Shown piece after piece: positions 34,474 to 45,653 of a stretch of DNA of 64,000 nt. Positions within the stretch are counted from its first letter, which is position 1. Every line of letters begins with the position of its first letter. The translations under genes were made by a program, and so were the position numbers. This stretch comes from Cyanobacteria bacterium REEB67 (GTDB lineage: Bacteria > Cyanobacteriota > Vampirovibrionia > Obscuribacterales > Obscuribacteraceae), in assembly GCA_018971775.1 (NCBI GenBank), contig JAGXAB010000009.1:1-64000 (forward strand), given 5' to 3'. Under the pieces are notes generated by a model, which worked only from the letters and a program-made list of their open reading frames with translations, ran no database searches and had not been told where the DNA came from.

Positions 34474-36202
34474 GTTTTGTCGCTTTTGTCGTTGTTTCGC
34501 CGGCGACCTGTGTCTCGCTTGAAGAATCTTTAGCCATTATGACAGCAGCCTTATCTTCGAATATTTTGCTCCAACCGCCCTGGCTGGATAAGCGGCCAGG
34601 CAAGCGGGCGCGCGGCGGCATAAAAATCCAGTCGATTTTGTAATGACTGAGCAAGGCTTCGTAACCCGGCAAAGCATTGACCATGACGAAATAGTCATGA
34701 CTGAGGCGATAGCCGTAGAGATCGAACCTCGTATCGATGAAAACCCGTGCTTTTTCTCCAAGAGCAAAGATCAAGACATCGCCAAACTGCGAATCGTTCA
34801 GAAGATTGCCTTTCGGACGTTGCTTTTCAATAAAAGCCAGGGCTTGCCTGGGCACATCGAAACCATACGTGGTCATCGGTATCTCAGCGTGAAAAAATGC
34901 TGAACTCAATTGTGTGCCCCACATGGCAAAAAATAAAACCGCTGGTAGAACGTAGCGCAGAGGCCAGATAAAGCGGCCGGGAGACGGTGTCTTATTAGCG
35001 ATTGCTAAGAAATATCCTGATGACATCAGCACCGCAAACGGTATCATGCGCCTGCACATATCGCCGCTCAAAAAAGCGATAAAAGTGAAAATACCCAGAA
35101 TCAGAGCCACTCGCGGTACGTTATCGCAAGCATCATCAGGATCGGATTTTGAAGAAGAAGAAGAAGAAGAAGAAGAACAAGAAGAAATAGAAGAAGACGA
35201 CGACGAAGAAGCGAGCTTGGTTTTTCCTTTCTTTTTCAAATTACTGCAATAAGCGATAGCAGAACCCAAAAAAATGACTTGCAGAGCCAGATACGGTAAG
35301 AAGTCAAAAGAGAGCAGTTCACTGAAACGCAGGGGCATAAGTTCGACAGTGTATTTATTCATCGGTGAAAAAAACAAACCGGGCAGATAGCTGTAAAGCT
35401 TTAATTGAAAGGGTGTAATCAGTGTGCCAAATACAGCACCCAATGAAAAGCAGCTCATATAGCCGGTTCTAGAGCGTCTCTGCGCCCCAGCGCAGCAGAG
35501 CGAAGTAAAAAGCAGGACCACAACAATAAGCAAGCCGAGCACAAAACCAGTATGCAAATTTGCCCAGAAACAGAAAAGAAGGGTGCCGATCGCGCCTGCA
35601 ACTAAATTGCGTGCAGGCCCAGGACTGGCCTGCGTAGCATCTCCGCTATTCACACCGTTGGCGGCCGGCAGGAAATAAAGCGGCAGCAAAAGATAATAGA
35701 GAAAGGCTATAAGAAGGTACGAAAAAAGTTCCGGCCGTAGCGGAAAATGGAAACTGCCGGCACTGACGGCCAGGGCTGAAAGCACGGCCTGCCATCCGAC
35801 CGGCGCTTGCAGTCGACGAGCAAGCAGAAGCGGAAAAATCAAAAAAGCGCAGACGATAAGCAAACAGGCGAAATATAAAAGGCCGCTGGCGCCGCAACTT
35901 TGCCATATACAGAAGTAAATCAGCGAAGCCAGCCACTGATAAGGCAAAAATTGAGCATGTATCGATTGCAAAAAAGGCGGTGCATCGGCGCCCACCGTCC
36001 AGGAAAAAGGATCGCTGGTCGGTAAACCGCCGTGGGTCAATATCCATTTACCGACGGCAAGCAGCCAACAAGTATCGGGATCGGCCAGAGCTGTCGCCGC
36101 AAGCTGGAAGCCCCAGTACCACGAGAGCGCGAAAAGACCCAGGATCAACAAGCAATTTACCAAGCTGCCGATTTTCGAATCATCGACCTTCGGCATGGTC
36201 AT
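34466..36202 (-). CDS. GT-C-like polytopic membrane protein with poly-Ser tract
   Basis: 578 residues with around ten helices. An early acidic site, ALADPDTCWLLAVGKWILTHGGLPTSDPFSW, fits the first extracytoplasmic loop of GT-C glycosyltransferases, where an Asp is catalytic. A run of about 20 mostly Ser residues (near 335-350) lies between helices. The ATG at 36202 has AGGGG seven bases upstream. It is likely to act with YfhO in transferring sugars from lipid carriers, inferred from the overlap. I cannot name the exact family. Confidence 0.65.
   Translation of the reverse strand: MTMPKVDDSKIGSLVNCLLILGLFALSWYWGFQLAATALADPDTCWLLAVGKWILTHGGLPTSDPFSWTVGADAPPFLQSIHAQFLPYQWLASLIYFCIWQSCGASGLLYFACLLIVCAFLIFPLLLARRLQAPVGWQAVLSALAVSAGSFHFPLRPELFSYLLIAFLYYLLLPLYFLPAANGVNSGDATQASPGPARNLVAGAIGTLLFCFWANLHTGFVLGLLIVVVLLFTSLCCAGAQRRSRTGYMSCFSLGAVFGTLITPFQLKLYSYLPGLFFSPMNKYTVELMPLRFSELLSFDFLPYLALQVIFLGSAIAYCSNLKKKGKTKLASSSSSSSISSCSSSSSSSSSKSDPDDACDNVPRVALILGIFTFIAFLSGDMCRRMIPFAVLMSSGYFLAIANKTPSPGRFIWPLRYVLPAVLFFAMWGTQLSSAFFHAEIPMTTYGFDVPRQALAFIEKQRPKGNLLNDSQFGDVLIFALGEKARVFIDTRFDLYGYRLSHDYFVMVNALPGYEALLSHYKIDWIFMPPRARLPGRLSSQGGWSKIFEDKAAVIMAKDSSSETQVAGETTTKATKHE
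35151..35213. repeat. GAA trinucleotide microsatellite encoding poly-Ser
   Basis: About nine GAA units, then mixed GAA/GAC/CAA triplets. On the minus strand this is TTC/TCC/TCG-type codons in the GT-C-like gene, read as Ser. The triplet unit preserves frame when copy number changes. Confidence 0.8.
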
Positions 36203-36256
36203 TTGCTATCCCCTGGGTCTTGAGGCATCTTTAAAAAGAAAGCTCGCTAAATCTGA

Positions 36257-36931
36257 TTAGCCTTCTTTTTTGTATTTTACGGAGCATCCATAGGATTTTG
36301 TCGAGCTGGTGGCTACGGCCTTACCGGCCAGCAATTCATCAAGAGCTTCTTTTACATAGTTCTTGGAAGATTTGATCGATTCGACATCGGTATCGCTATG
36401 GTCATCAATGGCGCCGCAGTAAACCAGCTCGCCTTTTTTGTCGATAACGTACATGTCAGGCGTGGTCTTGGCACCATAGAGGCGACCGACTTTACCATCC
36501 TCGTCCATCAATACCGCAGTTGGTGCGGCTTTGTTCGCTTTGACTTCGGCGTCATGCTCGGCGGCACTGGCATAGCCCTGGTTGCCCTTGGCTGAACTGC
36601 AGATAGAGAGCCAGACTACGCCTTTGCCGGTGTATTCTTTTTGCAAAGTCTGCATGTTATTGGAGTTATAGTGCTTCTTAACGAATGGGCAACCATGGTT
36701 GAACCATTCAAGCACCACAATCTTGCCCTTATATTGTTTGAGATCGACGGTCTTGCCGTTTGTGGCAGGCAGACTAAAATCAGGAGCGGTCTTTCCGACC
36801 TGGGCCGCAGCTTCGGTTTCAGACGCGGCGCGGACGAAGCCACCACCGGCGAATTCAGCCGACATCGTCAATGACGCGGTCAAAACGAGCAAGGCTGCGA
36901 GTTTCTGAGTAATTTTCGATGAGACGTTCAT
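36257..36931 (-). CDS. Exported thioredoxin-like / AhpC-TSA protein
   Basis: 224 residues from the ATG at 36931. The signal peptide (KLAALLVLTASLTMSAEFAGG) ends near AASE. The thioredoxin fold follows: KTAPDFSLPATNGKTVDLKQYKGKIVVLEWFNHGCPFVKKH. The active site has Cys-Pro-Phe-Val, a single Cys instead of CxxC, seen in the peroxiredoxin-like 'redoxin' family with CPFVKKHY. The C terminus has another Cys (YCGAIDD; YGCSVKY). Likely periplasmic redox or peroxide function. It leads the operon with the GT-C and YfhO genes, with a 54-base gap containing a possible weak hairpin. Confidence 0.8.
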   Translation of the reverse strand: MNVSSKITQKLAALLVLTASLTMSAEFAGGGFVRAASETEAAAQVGKTAPDFSLPATNGKTVDLKQYKGKIVVLEWFNHGCPFVKKHYNSNNMQTLQKEYTGKGVVWLSICSSAKGNQGYASAAEHDAEVKANKAAPTAVLMDEDGKVGRLYGAKTTPDMYVIDKKGELVYCGAIDDHSDTDVESIKSSKNYVKEALDELLAGKAVATSSTKSYGCSVKYKKEG

Positions 36932-37559
36932 GTTGGACACCTTCTCTGAGATGAGAGTCCTTTATACTACGCCTTTTACCGGAGCCTTGAGGCTTAAGCT
37001 TCTGTTTAGTATTGCAAGGACAGCCGAGAACAGCTTTAAACCGCATGGTTGCAGGGTCGGCAAGTTTCTTGCCTTCGTTACAAGTAGCACCATTATCGGT
37101 CTTTCATCGGAACAAATTGCCCGATCAGGACAGGCAGCGCCGGCGCGCGCCGCTCAATTCACAACAGCAAATGCAATCTATATAGATGCTTTTTATAGAT
37201 GCTTTTTGAATGAGATTTTGAATTACTTTCCGGATACATCTGAGATTGTTCATCCAAACTGATACCGCCTTCCGGCTGGCTCAGAATCGGCATACAGCTC
37301 GGGGATAAATTACGAGCGGGCGCCTCGGCACCATTCAAAAAAATGCCGATATCTATATATAAGTCTTGAACAGAAGTCTTGAATAGATGTCTTGAATCGG
37401 AATACAGATTGAAGCGATGAATAGATCTTTTGAGCCAGGCGCAAGGGATTTTCCAGATCGTCCTGATTACGGAACAGGGTGTATAATCGGCACACAGCCT
37501 GGTTAGCGAAGCAACTTGCCGGCCGGCCTGCAACCTCTCCGTAAAAAGAGAGACGATCT
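36932..37559. other. Intergenic region before the tRNA/23S cluster
   Basis: 628 bases with no convincing gene. Imperfect short direct repeats (TATAGATGCTTTTT twice near 37181-37206; GTCTTGAATAGA-like twice near 37375-37395) are present. There is no 16S rRNA here: no match to the usual 16S start or to conserved inner motifs, and the space is too small for one. Confidence 0.6.
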
Positions 37560-37632
37560 GGGGATATAGCTCAGCTGGTAGAGCGCACGGTTCGCAATCG
37601 TGAGGTCAGGGGTTCGATCCCCCTTATCTCCA
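37560..37632 (+). tRNA. tRNA-Ala (CGC)
   Basis: Cloverleaf: acceptor GGGGATA with TATCTCC, D stem GCTC/GAGC, anticodon loop TTCGCAA (anticodon CGC), T stem AGGGG/CCCCT-like, discriminator A. The G3-T70 wobble pair, the identity mark of alanine tRNAs, is present. CCA is not encoded. Confidence 0.9.
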
Positions 37633-37641
37633 GTTTTTAAA

Positions 37642-37663
37642 CCGCCACCCGGGCGGGATTTTT
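37642..37663 (+). terminator. Terminator after tRNA-Ala (CGC)
   Basis: CCGCC paired with GGCGG and followed by GATTTTT. A second hairpin, GATCTTC with GAAGATC, follows at 37664-37682. Together they separate this tRNA from the tRNA/23S unit. Confidence 0.7.
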
Positions 37664-37748
37664 GATCTTCTTTGTGAAGATCCTTAAAACAACTGGGAGT
37701 ACACCAGGACAATGCAGGAAGCCGGTGATACTATATCTGAACTGCTGA

Positions 37749-37822
37749 GGGCTATTAGCTCAGGTGGCTAGAGCGCACCCCTGATAAGGGTGAGGTCCCT
37801 GGTTCGAGTCCAGGATGGCCCA
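37749..37822 (+). tRNA. tRNA-Ile (GAT)
   Basis: Acceptor GGGCTAT with ATGGCCC, D arm GCTC/GAGC, anticodon loop CTGATAA (anticodon GAT), T arm CCTGG/CCAGG, discriminator A. Its usual place is the 16S-23S spacer. A weak promoter could precede it: GGACAA near 37709 and TACTAT near 37731. Confidence 0.93.
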
Positions 37823-38014
37823 GTAAGTAAAGCTTTCTGCAACAAAGCGATCTCGATAAATCAAAAATGCTTACCGGTTTGGTAAGATTGATTCATGAGG
37901 CGCTGAGCAGAAAGATGCTCAAGCGAACCGCTTCCTTCGAAGCACTCGGTTGTCTTTTGGTCTAAACTAAAAGATGCACCGATATCGAAGCGAGTACGCG
38001 GATCGCAAAAGCGC

Positions 38015-38087
38015 GGGGGATTGGCTCAGTTGGTAGAGCGTCTCGTTTGCACCGAGAAGGTCAGCGGTTCGAATCCGCTATCCTCCA
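38015..38087 (+). tRNA. tRNA-Ala (TGC)
   Basis: Acceptor GGGGGAT with ATCCTCC, including G3-T70; D stem GCTC/GAGC; anticodon loop TTTGCAC (anticodon TGC); T stem AGCGG/CCGCT; discriminator A. It follows tRNA-Ile(GAT) by 192 bases and precedes 23S, the classic spacer order. Confidence 0.93.
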
Positions 38088-38222
38088 ATCTCTGAAGAAC
38101 CGGTGAGTGAGTTACATATAACAAACCACCCCTTCAAATATCTGGATAGACCTGATAAGATAGGCTACTCCAAAGGGCACAGGCCCGAAGCGCCAACCGA
38201 GAGGCGTCACAAAACCGGTTTC

Positions 38223-38248
38223 GTATCCTGAAAACTACATATTGAGGT
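38223..38248 (+). ncRNA. 5' arm of the 23S precursor processing stem
   Basis: Bases 38227-38248 are perfectly complementary to 41365-41386, and a few more pairs with wobbles extend it outward. The pairing brackets the 23S gene and is the expected RNase III substrate. Confidence 0.85.
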
Positions 38249-38375
38249 CCGTATTCCACCAAGTAGATGTGGGGACCAACTTGTTCTTCACGAACGAGTT
38301 CGCGTTACCCACACGCCGTTTTACAGCTGCACGCCTAAATGCTTGTTATCAAATACAAAAAGGCTGTAAGACGTT

Positions 38376-41338
<2,963 letters not shown>

Positions 41339-41364
41339 AACAGACTTGGTGTTATACGAATAAA

Positions 41365-41390
41365 ACCTCAATATGTAGTTTTCAGGGTAT
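41365..41390 (+). ncRNA. 3' arm of the 23S precursor processing stem
   Basis: Complement of 38223-38248, beginning 26 bases after the 23S end. It shows that 23S is processed from its own stem, without need of a 16S in the same transcript. Confidence 0.85.
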
Positions 41391-41419
41391 GGAGTTAATT
41401 CTCCATGAGCCCTAAAAAG

Positions 41420-41538
41420 TTCTTGGTGCCTATGCGTCCGGAACACACCCGTTCCCATCTCGAACACGAAGGTAAAGACGGACAGCAGCGACAATACTTG
41501 GAGCGCGAGCTCCCGGGAAGATAGCCCGGTGCCAGGAT
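41420..41538 (+). rRNA. rrf: 5S ribosomal RNA
   Basis: Starts TTCTTGGTGCC and ends GGTGCCAGGAT, which pair as the terminal helix. It contains the conserved CCGTTCCCATCTCGAACACG loop. Length is about 119 bases, normal for 5S. Confidence 0.93.
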
Positions 41539-41541
41539 TAT

Positions 41542-41574
41542 AAAAGACCCGAGTTAATAGCTCGGGTCTTTTTA
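41542..41574 (+). terminator. Terminator of the tRNA-23S-5S unit
   Basis: AAAAGACCCGAG, loop TTAATAG, CTCGGGTCTTTTT. Confidence 0.93.
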
Positions 41575-41685
41575 TTTTCCGTCGTTGAAAGCACAACGAC
41601 AAGGACACTGACCAACCTGGGCCGCCTCGGCAGACACCGAGTCGGCGCACTGGAAACGCAAAGAAAACTCAAACATACAAAGAGT

Positions 41686-41720
41686 AAGCCCCCGCGCTAG
41701 CAATAGCTCGGGGGCTTTTG
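41686..41720. terminator. Second hairpin terminator-like element
   Basis: AAGCCCCCG paired with CGGGGGCTT across a 14-base loop, then TTTGC. It lies just before the next gene and may end read-through from the rRNA unit. Confidence 0.65.
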
Positions 41721-41742
41721 CGTTGGCGATTTATTGGAGCCT

Positions 41743-42456
41743 ATGGCAATCTGTGCCGATAAGTGCGATAAATGGCAAATGATGGAAAATCGCGACGCAA
41801 ATCCAGATCAAAGGCCTTCTCAGCCAGCCGACCAGCAATCGTCATCTCAGCCTGCAAATAATGCGGCCGGCGCCGACGGCTCGTTTAACGCCATTGACGA
41901 TGCTGACTTTGCCACCAATTATCTAGCCCGGCTCAATCACGAGAAAAAAATCGAGCCCCTTAAGAATAAGGGCATCATCTATATGCCGGTCGGTTCGATG
42001 AAGTTTACCTTGCTCTGCTTGTGCGTGCCGTTTCATGGCTATGAAATCTGGTGGCTCTACCGCAATTTCGTCTGTCAAAAAGAACGTGACGGCAACATGC
42101 TCTCACCGATGTGGCGCGTCAACCTGCCCTTGCTCTATCTGCGCAAATTGCTCGAAGCAATGCGCAAAGAAGGTATGCTTTACGGCCTCGACAATGAACT
42201 GCCCGTTGGGAAAATAGTCCTCTACTGGGTACTACTCATCTGCTGCATGCTTTTCCCGCCTCCATTCGGTATCCTCGGCGTTTTCTCCTTCGCGCCGTTT
42301 ATTTTCGTCAATGAATATCTGCTCAAACTAAACCGCGTTGCCAACCCGGATCTCAAGCTCGACGAACAAATCACACCGGCAAACTTCCTGGTGATCATCG
42401 TTGGCGGGGCCTATTTCGCGCTGAACATCTACCTCAATTACTTCCTGCATTTCTAG
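41743..42456 (+). CDS. Membrane protein of unknown function (DUF4234-like)
   Basis: About 237 residues. A polar Gln/Asn/Pro-rich N-terminal tail (to about 60) is followed by four hydrophobic segments (about 85-110, 130-150, 160-195 and 215-237). The pattern YEIWWLYRNFVCQKE and SPMWRVNLPLLYLRKLL between helices recalls small DUF4234-type membrane proteins. GGAG lies close to the ATG; a later ATG at 41779 is also possible. It stands alone between the rRNA cluster and cydA. Confidence 0.6.
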   Translation: MAICADKCDKWQMMENRDANPDQRPSQPADQQSSSQPANNAAGADGSFNAIDDADFATNYLARLNHEKKIEPLKNKGIIYMPVGSMKFTLLCLCVPFHGYEIWWLYRNFVCQKERDGNMLSPMWRVNLPLLYLRKLLEAMRKEGMLYGLDNELPVGKIVLYWVLLICCMLFPPPFGILGVFSFAPFIFVNEYLLKLNRVANPDLKLDEQITPANFLVIIVGGAYFALNIYLNYFLHF

Positions 42457-42584
42457 CGAATATATCGAGTTATATTTCTAGCAATATTTCGAGCGCATTA
42501 CGCTTTGCATTATTCGTGAGCTAATCCTTACCGTAGTGCTAAAGTTAAGACACCAGAGCCCAAGCGGCTCGGCAGAGGTGCAAG

Positions 42585-44081
42585 GTGCATTTAGATGTAG
42601 TCCTACTGTCACGTATTCAATTTGCGCTGACACTGATGTTCCACTATATTTTTCCTCCCCTTACCATCGGGCTCGGCGTTCTGATGGTAATTATCGAAGC
42701 AATCTGGCTCAAGACCAAAGACCATTCTTACAAGGCTATGTCCTTGTTCTGGACAAAATTATTCGCCATTAACTTCGCCCTCGGCGTAGCTACGGGCCTG
42801 GTAATGGAATTTCAATTCGGCACCAACTGGGCCACGTACTCACGTTATGTCGGTGATATCTTTGGCTCGGCACTGGCTGCCGAAGCGATATTTGCCTTCT
42901 TCCTGGAGTCAGGCTTCCTGGCCGTTCTCGTTTTTGGTTGGGATAGAGTTTCACCGCGTACGCACTTTTTTGCGACCTGTATGGTGGCACTCGGTTCTAT
43001 TTTTTCTTCCATTTGGATTACCGTGGCCAACTCCTGGCAGCAGACACCGAGCGGTTATCATATCGTCAAGACAGCTTCCGGCTTCTATCGAGCCGAAGTG
43101 ACCGACTTCTGGGCGATGGTTTTCAACCCGTCGATGGTGCACCGCGTCCTGCACGTCTGGCTCGCCGCTTTTATTTTGGGCGCCATGTTCGCGCTCAGTA
43201 TCGGCTCGTACTATTTACTCAAGAATAAGCACATTGTCTTTGCCCAGAGAACGGTAAAAATATCGCTCGTCTATGCGGCGGTCTGTTCGCTGGCGATGCT
43301 TGGTTCAGGCCACTTCCAGGCCGACGCGGTGGCGGCCAATCAACCGGCAAAATTAGCCGCTTTTGAGGGTCACTACAAAACCGGCAGTGGTGGCACATGC
43401 CTCTATGCCTTCGGCTGGCCGGACGATAGAAGCGAAGAAGTCAAATGCGGTTTCGGCATTCCTGGCATGCTCAGCTTTCTCGTCCACAACAATTTCACCG
43501 AACCGGTCAAGGGTCTCGATCAATTTCCAAAAGAAGATAGACCCCCTGTTTTCGTGCCTTTTCAGGCTTATCACATCATGGTCGCTCTCGGCATGGCCTT
43601 CATCGGCCTGACCATGCTCGGTCTGATTTTCTTAAAAATGGGGATACTATTCCAGCAGCGCTGGCTATTGTGGATCTATGTTTTTGCCGTGCTCGGCGGT
43701 TATATCGCTAACGAAACTGGCTGGATTGCCGCCGAAGTCGGTCGCCAACCCTGGGTTGTCTACGGTCTTCTGCGCACTAAAGATGCAGTCTCCAAAGCGA
43801 TTGTCAGCGATCAGGTGATCGCATCGATGGTGCTTTTCGGACTGGTCTACAGTTTCCTCTTCTTCGTCTGGATCTGGGTGATGAATCATCGTATCCAGGT
43901 CGGCCCCCCCACGCCCGAAACAGTACTGGCCGACGAACCGCAGGGACCGCCGCCCCGCGATCCCTGGGCGGTTATCGCCAGCCTGCTCAAGCGAGGCCCG
44001 TCCTCTCTCTCCGATAGCTGGCGCGAAAGGCCGGCTCCAGCCGATCCGCAGGACACAAAGGCAAGACCGCAAGAACAATAG
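42585..44081 (+). CDS. cydA: Cytochrome bd ubiquinol oxidase subunit I
   Basis: 498 residues starting at a GTG with GAGG seven bases upstream. CydA holds the three haems of the bd oxidase, which reduces oxygen with quinol at high affinity. His20 in [13 protein letters not shown] matches the haem b595 ligand, and the [11 protein letters not shown] helix carries the b558 His. [20 protein letters not shown] is the conserved region near the quinol site. The Q-loop is short, as in the CIO-type subfamily. The C terminus is a Pro-rich tail. cydB follows after 30 bases. Confidence 0.95.
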   Translation: MHLDVVLLSRIQFALTLMFHYIFPPLTIGLGVLMVIIEAIWLKTKDHSYKAMSLFWTKLFAINFALGVATGLVMEFQFGTNWATYSRYVGDIFGSALAAEAIFAFFLESGFLAVLVFGWDRVSPRTHFFATCMVALGSIFSSIWITVANSWQQTPSGYHIVKTASGFYRAEVTDFWAMVFNPSMVHRVLHVWLAAFILGAMFALSIGSYYLLKNKHIVFAQRTVKISLVYAAVCSLAMLGSGHFQADAVAANQPAKLAAFEGHYKTGSGGTCLYAFGWPDDRSEEVKCGFGIPGMLSFLVHNNFTEPVKGLDQFPKEDRPPVFVPFQAYHIMVALGMAFIGLTMLGLIFLKMGILFQQRWLLWIYVFAVLGGYIANETGWIAAEVGRQPWVVYGLLRTKDAVSKAIVSDQVIASMVLFGLVYSFLFFVWIWVMNHRIQVGPPTPETVLADEPQGPPPRDPWAVIASLLKRGPSSLSDSWRERPAPADPQDTKARPQEQ

Positions 44082-44111
44082 ATGTTAAACGAACACGAGT
44101 AAGGCAAAACG

Positions 44112-45146
44112 ATGCACATTGATGCCACCAACATCCTAAACCTAGTCTGGTTCATGCTGCTCGGCGTGCTACTGACCGGCTACGGTATCCTGGACGGCTT
44201 CGATCTCGGCGTCGGCATTTTGCATTTGATCGCCAATAGCGACGAAGAAAGGCGCCTGATTTTAAATTCGATCGGACCGCTCTGGGACGGTAATGAGGTC
44301 TGGCTGGTCACCTTTACAGGCGCTCTTTTCGCCGCCTTCCCTGATGTCTACGCCACCGCCATGTCGAGCTTCTATCTGCCAATCATGCTCATCCTGGTAG
44401 GACTTATCATGCGGGCCGTTTCGATCGAATTTCGCAGCAAAATCAGAACGCCCTTCTGGTTTCACTTCTGGGATTATTCTTTTTTCGGCTCAAGCACAAT
44501 GGTGGCATTTCTCTTCGGTTTTTTAATCGGCCATCTCTTTCTCGGCCTGCCGATCGGCGTCGATTTCGAATTAAAACGAAGCGCCTGGAATTATCTGCAT
44601 CCTTATCCAATTTTGACCGGTATTCTGGCAGTAGCAACCTGCGCCATGCACGGCTCCATTTTTCTCTATCTGAAAACCGAAGGAGATTTGCAGGCCAAAG
44701 TACACAACTGGATCTGGCACACCTACGGCACTTTTGTCGTCCTGTACATTTTTACGACTATATTTACGCTCACCCAGGTGCCGACAGCCACGGTCAACTT
44801 GAATCGATATCCCTGGCTCTGGCTGGTCGTCTTAATGAATGTACTGGCCATCGGCAATATTCCGCGCACGATCTTCTTGCAAAAGCCGGGTCAGGCGTTT
44901 GCCTCATCGATGGCTACTTTGACCGCCCTGGCCATGCTCTTCGGAATTGCAATTTTTCCCAATTTGATAGTTTCTAACATCAATCCCGCCTTTAGCCTGA
45001 GCGTCTACAATGCAGCCGCGTCGCAGCAAACGCTACTGACTATGTTCATTATCGCCGTCATCGGTCTGCCCTTTGTCTTCAGCTACACCGCTGTCGTTTA
45101 CTGGGTTTTCCACGGGAAAGTGAAGCTAGGTAAATTTAGCTATTGA
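44112..45146 (+). CDS. cydB: Cytochrome bd ubiquinol oxidase subunit II
   Basis: 344 residues with eight or nine helices. It begins with ILNLVWFMLLGVLLTGYGILDGFDLGVGILHL and carries GPLWDGNEVWLVTFTGALFAAFPDVYA, both CydB hallmarks. No haem is bound; it stabilises CydA. The ATG has AAGG nine bases upstream. cydX and the cydCD assembly ABC genes are absent from the window. Confidence 0.95.
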   Translation: MHIDATNILNLVWFMLLGVLLTGYGILDGFDLGVGILHLIANSDEERRLILNSIGPLWDGNEVWLVTFTGALFAAFPDVYATAMSSFYLPIMLILVGLIMRAVSIEFRSKIRTPFWFHFWDYSFFGSSTMVAFLFGFLIGHLFLGLPIGVDFELKRSAWNYLHPYPILTGILAVATCAMHGSIFLYLKTEGDLQAKVHNWIWHTYGTFVVLYIFTTIFTLTQVPTATVNLNRYPWLWLVVLMNVLAIGNIPRTIFLQKPGQAFASSMATLTALAMLFGIAIFPNLIVSNINPAFSLSVYNAAASQQTLLTMFIIAVIGLPFVFSYTAVVYWVFHGKVKLGKFSY

Positions 45147-45260
45147 GCTTGGCGCACAAAGTGTTCCGGGATTAGCACGGCAGCGGAGCTGCTTTGCACC
45201 TGCTAGGATCAAAGTGGTGAGCCATGGTCATCGTCCAAATATTTTGCAGATAAGATACCC

Positions 45261-45653
45261 ATGCCAATCGACACAGTCTTATTAGTTGATGATAATGCCG
45301 AGTACAAAAAGGTAGTTTCCAAAGCCCTTGAAGCTCTGACGGCCTGGCGCGTCGTCACCGGCAGCAGTGGTTTCGATGCGCTAAATTTGTTGCGAGAGAG
45401 TCAAACAGCACCCGATGTCATCTTGATGGATGTTTCCATGCCCTACATGGATGGACTGGAAGCGATTCAAAAAATCCAACAGGACAAGGATTTCGCTCGC
45501 ATACCGATTATTCTGGTAACGGCAAAAGTGCTCGATGACGAAATGGCTCAATATAAGACGCTCGGAATCGCCGGCATAGTCTCCAAACCTTTCGACCCAC
45601 TGGTTCTGCATAAACGAGTCGAACAGCTTTGTCTAGAGTGGCAGGGCTTTTGA
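45261..45653 (+). CDS. Single-domain response regulator (CheY-like)
   Basis: 130 residues, only a receiver domain. Asp57 in VILMDVSMPYMDG is the phosphorylation site; the acidic pair is DDN at 10-12, Thr/Lys are LVTAK and SKPFD. No output domain. It likely receives or relays phosphate from the hybrid kinase that starts at its end. It lies 114 bases after cydB, so linked oxygen or redox control is possible but not shown. Confidence 0.9.
   Translation: MPIDTVLLVDDNAEYKKVVSKALEALTAWRVVTGSSGFDALNLLRESQTAPDVILMDVSMPYMDGLEAIQKIQQDKDFARIPIILVTAKVLDDEMAQYKTLGIAGIVSKPFDPLVLHKRVEQLCLEWQGF

Noticed and set aside
37181-37206. Direct repeat as an attachment site or element end
   Set aside because: Thirteen-base AT-rich tandem repeats without a partner elsewhere in the window; likely slippage.
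36932-37748. Hidden 16S rRNA gene
   Set aside because: No 16S landmark sequences are present and the space is too short.
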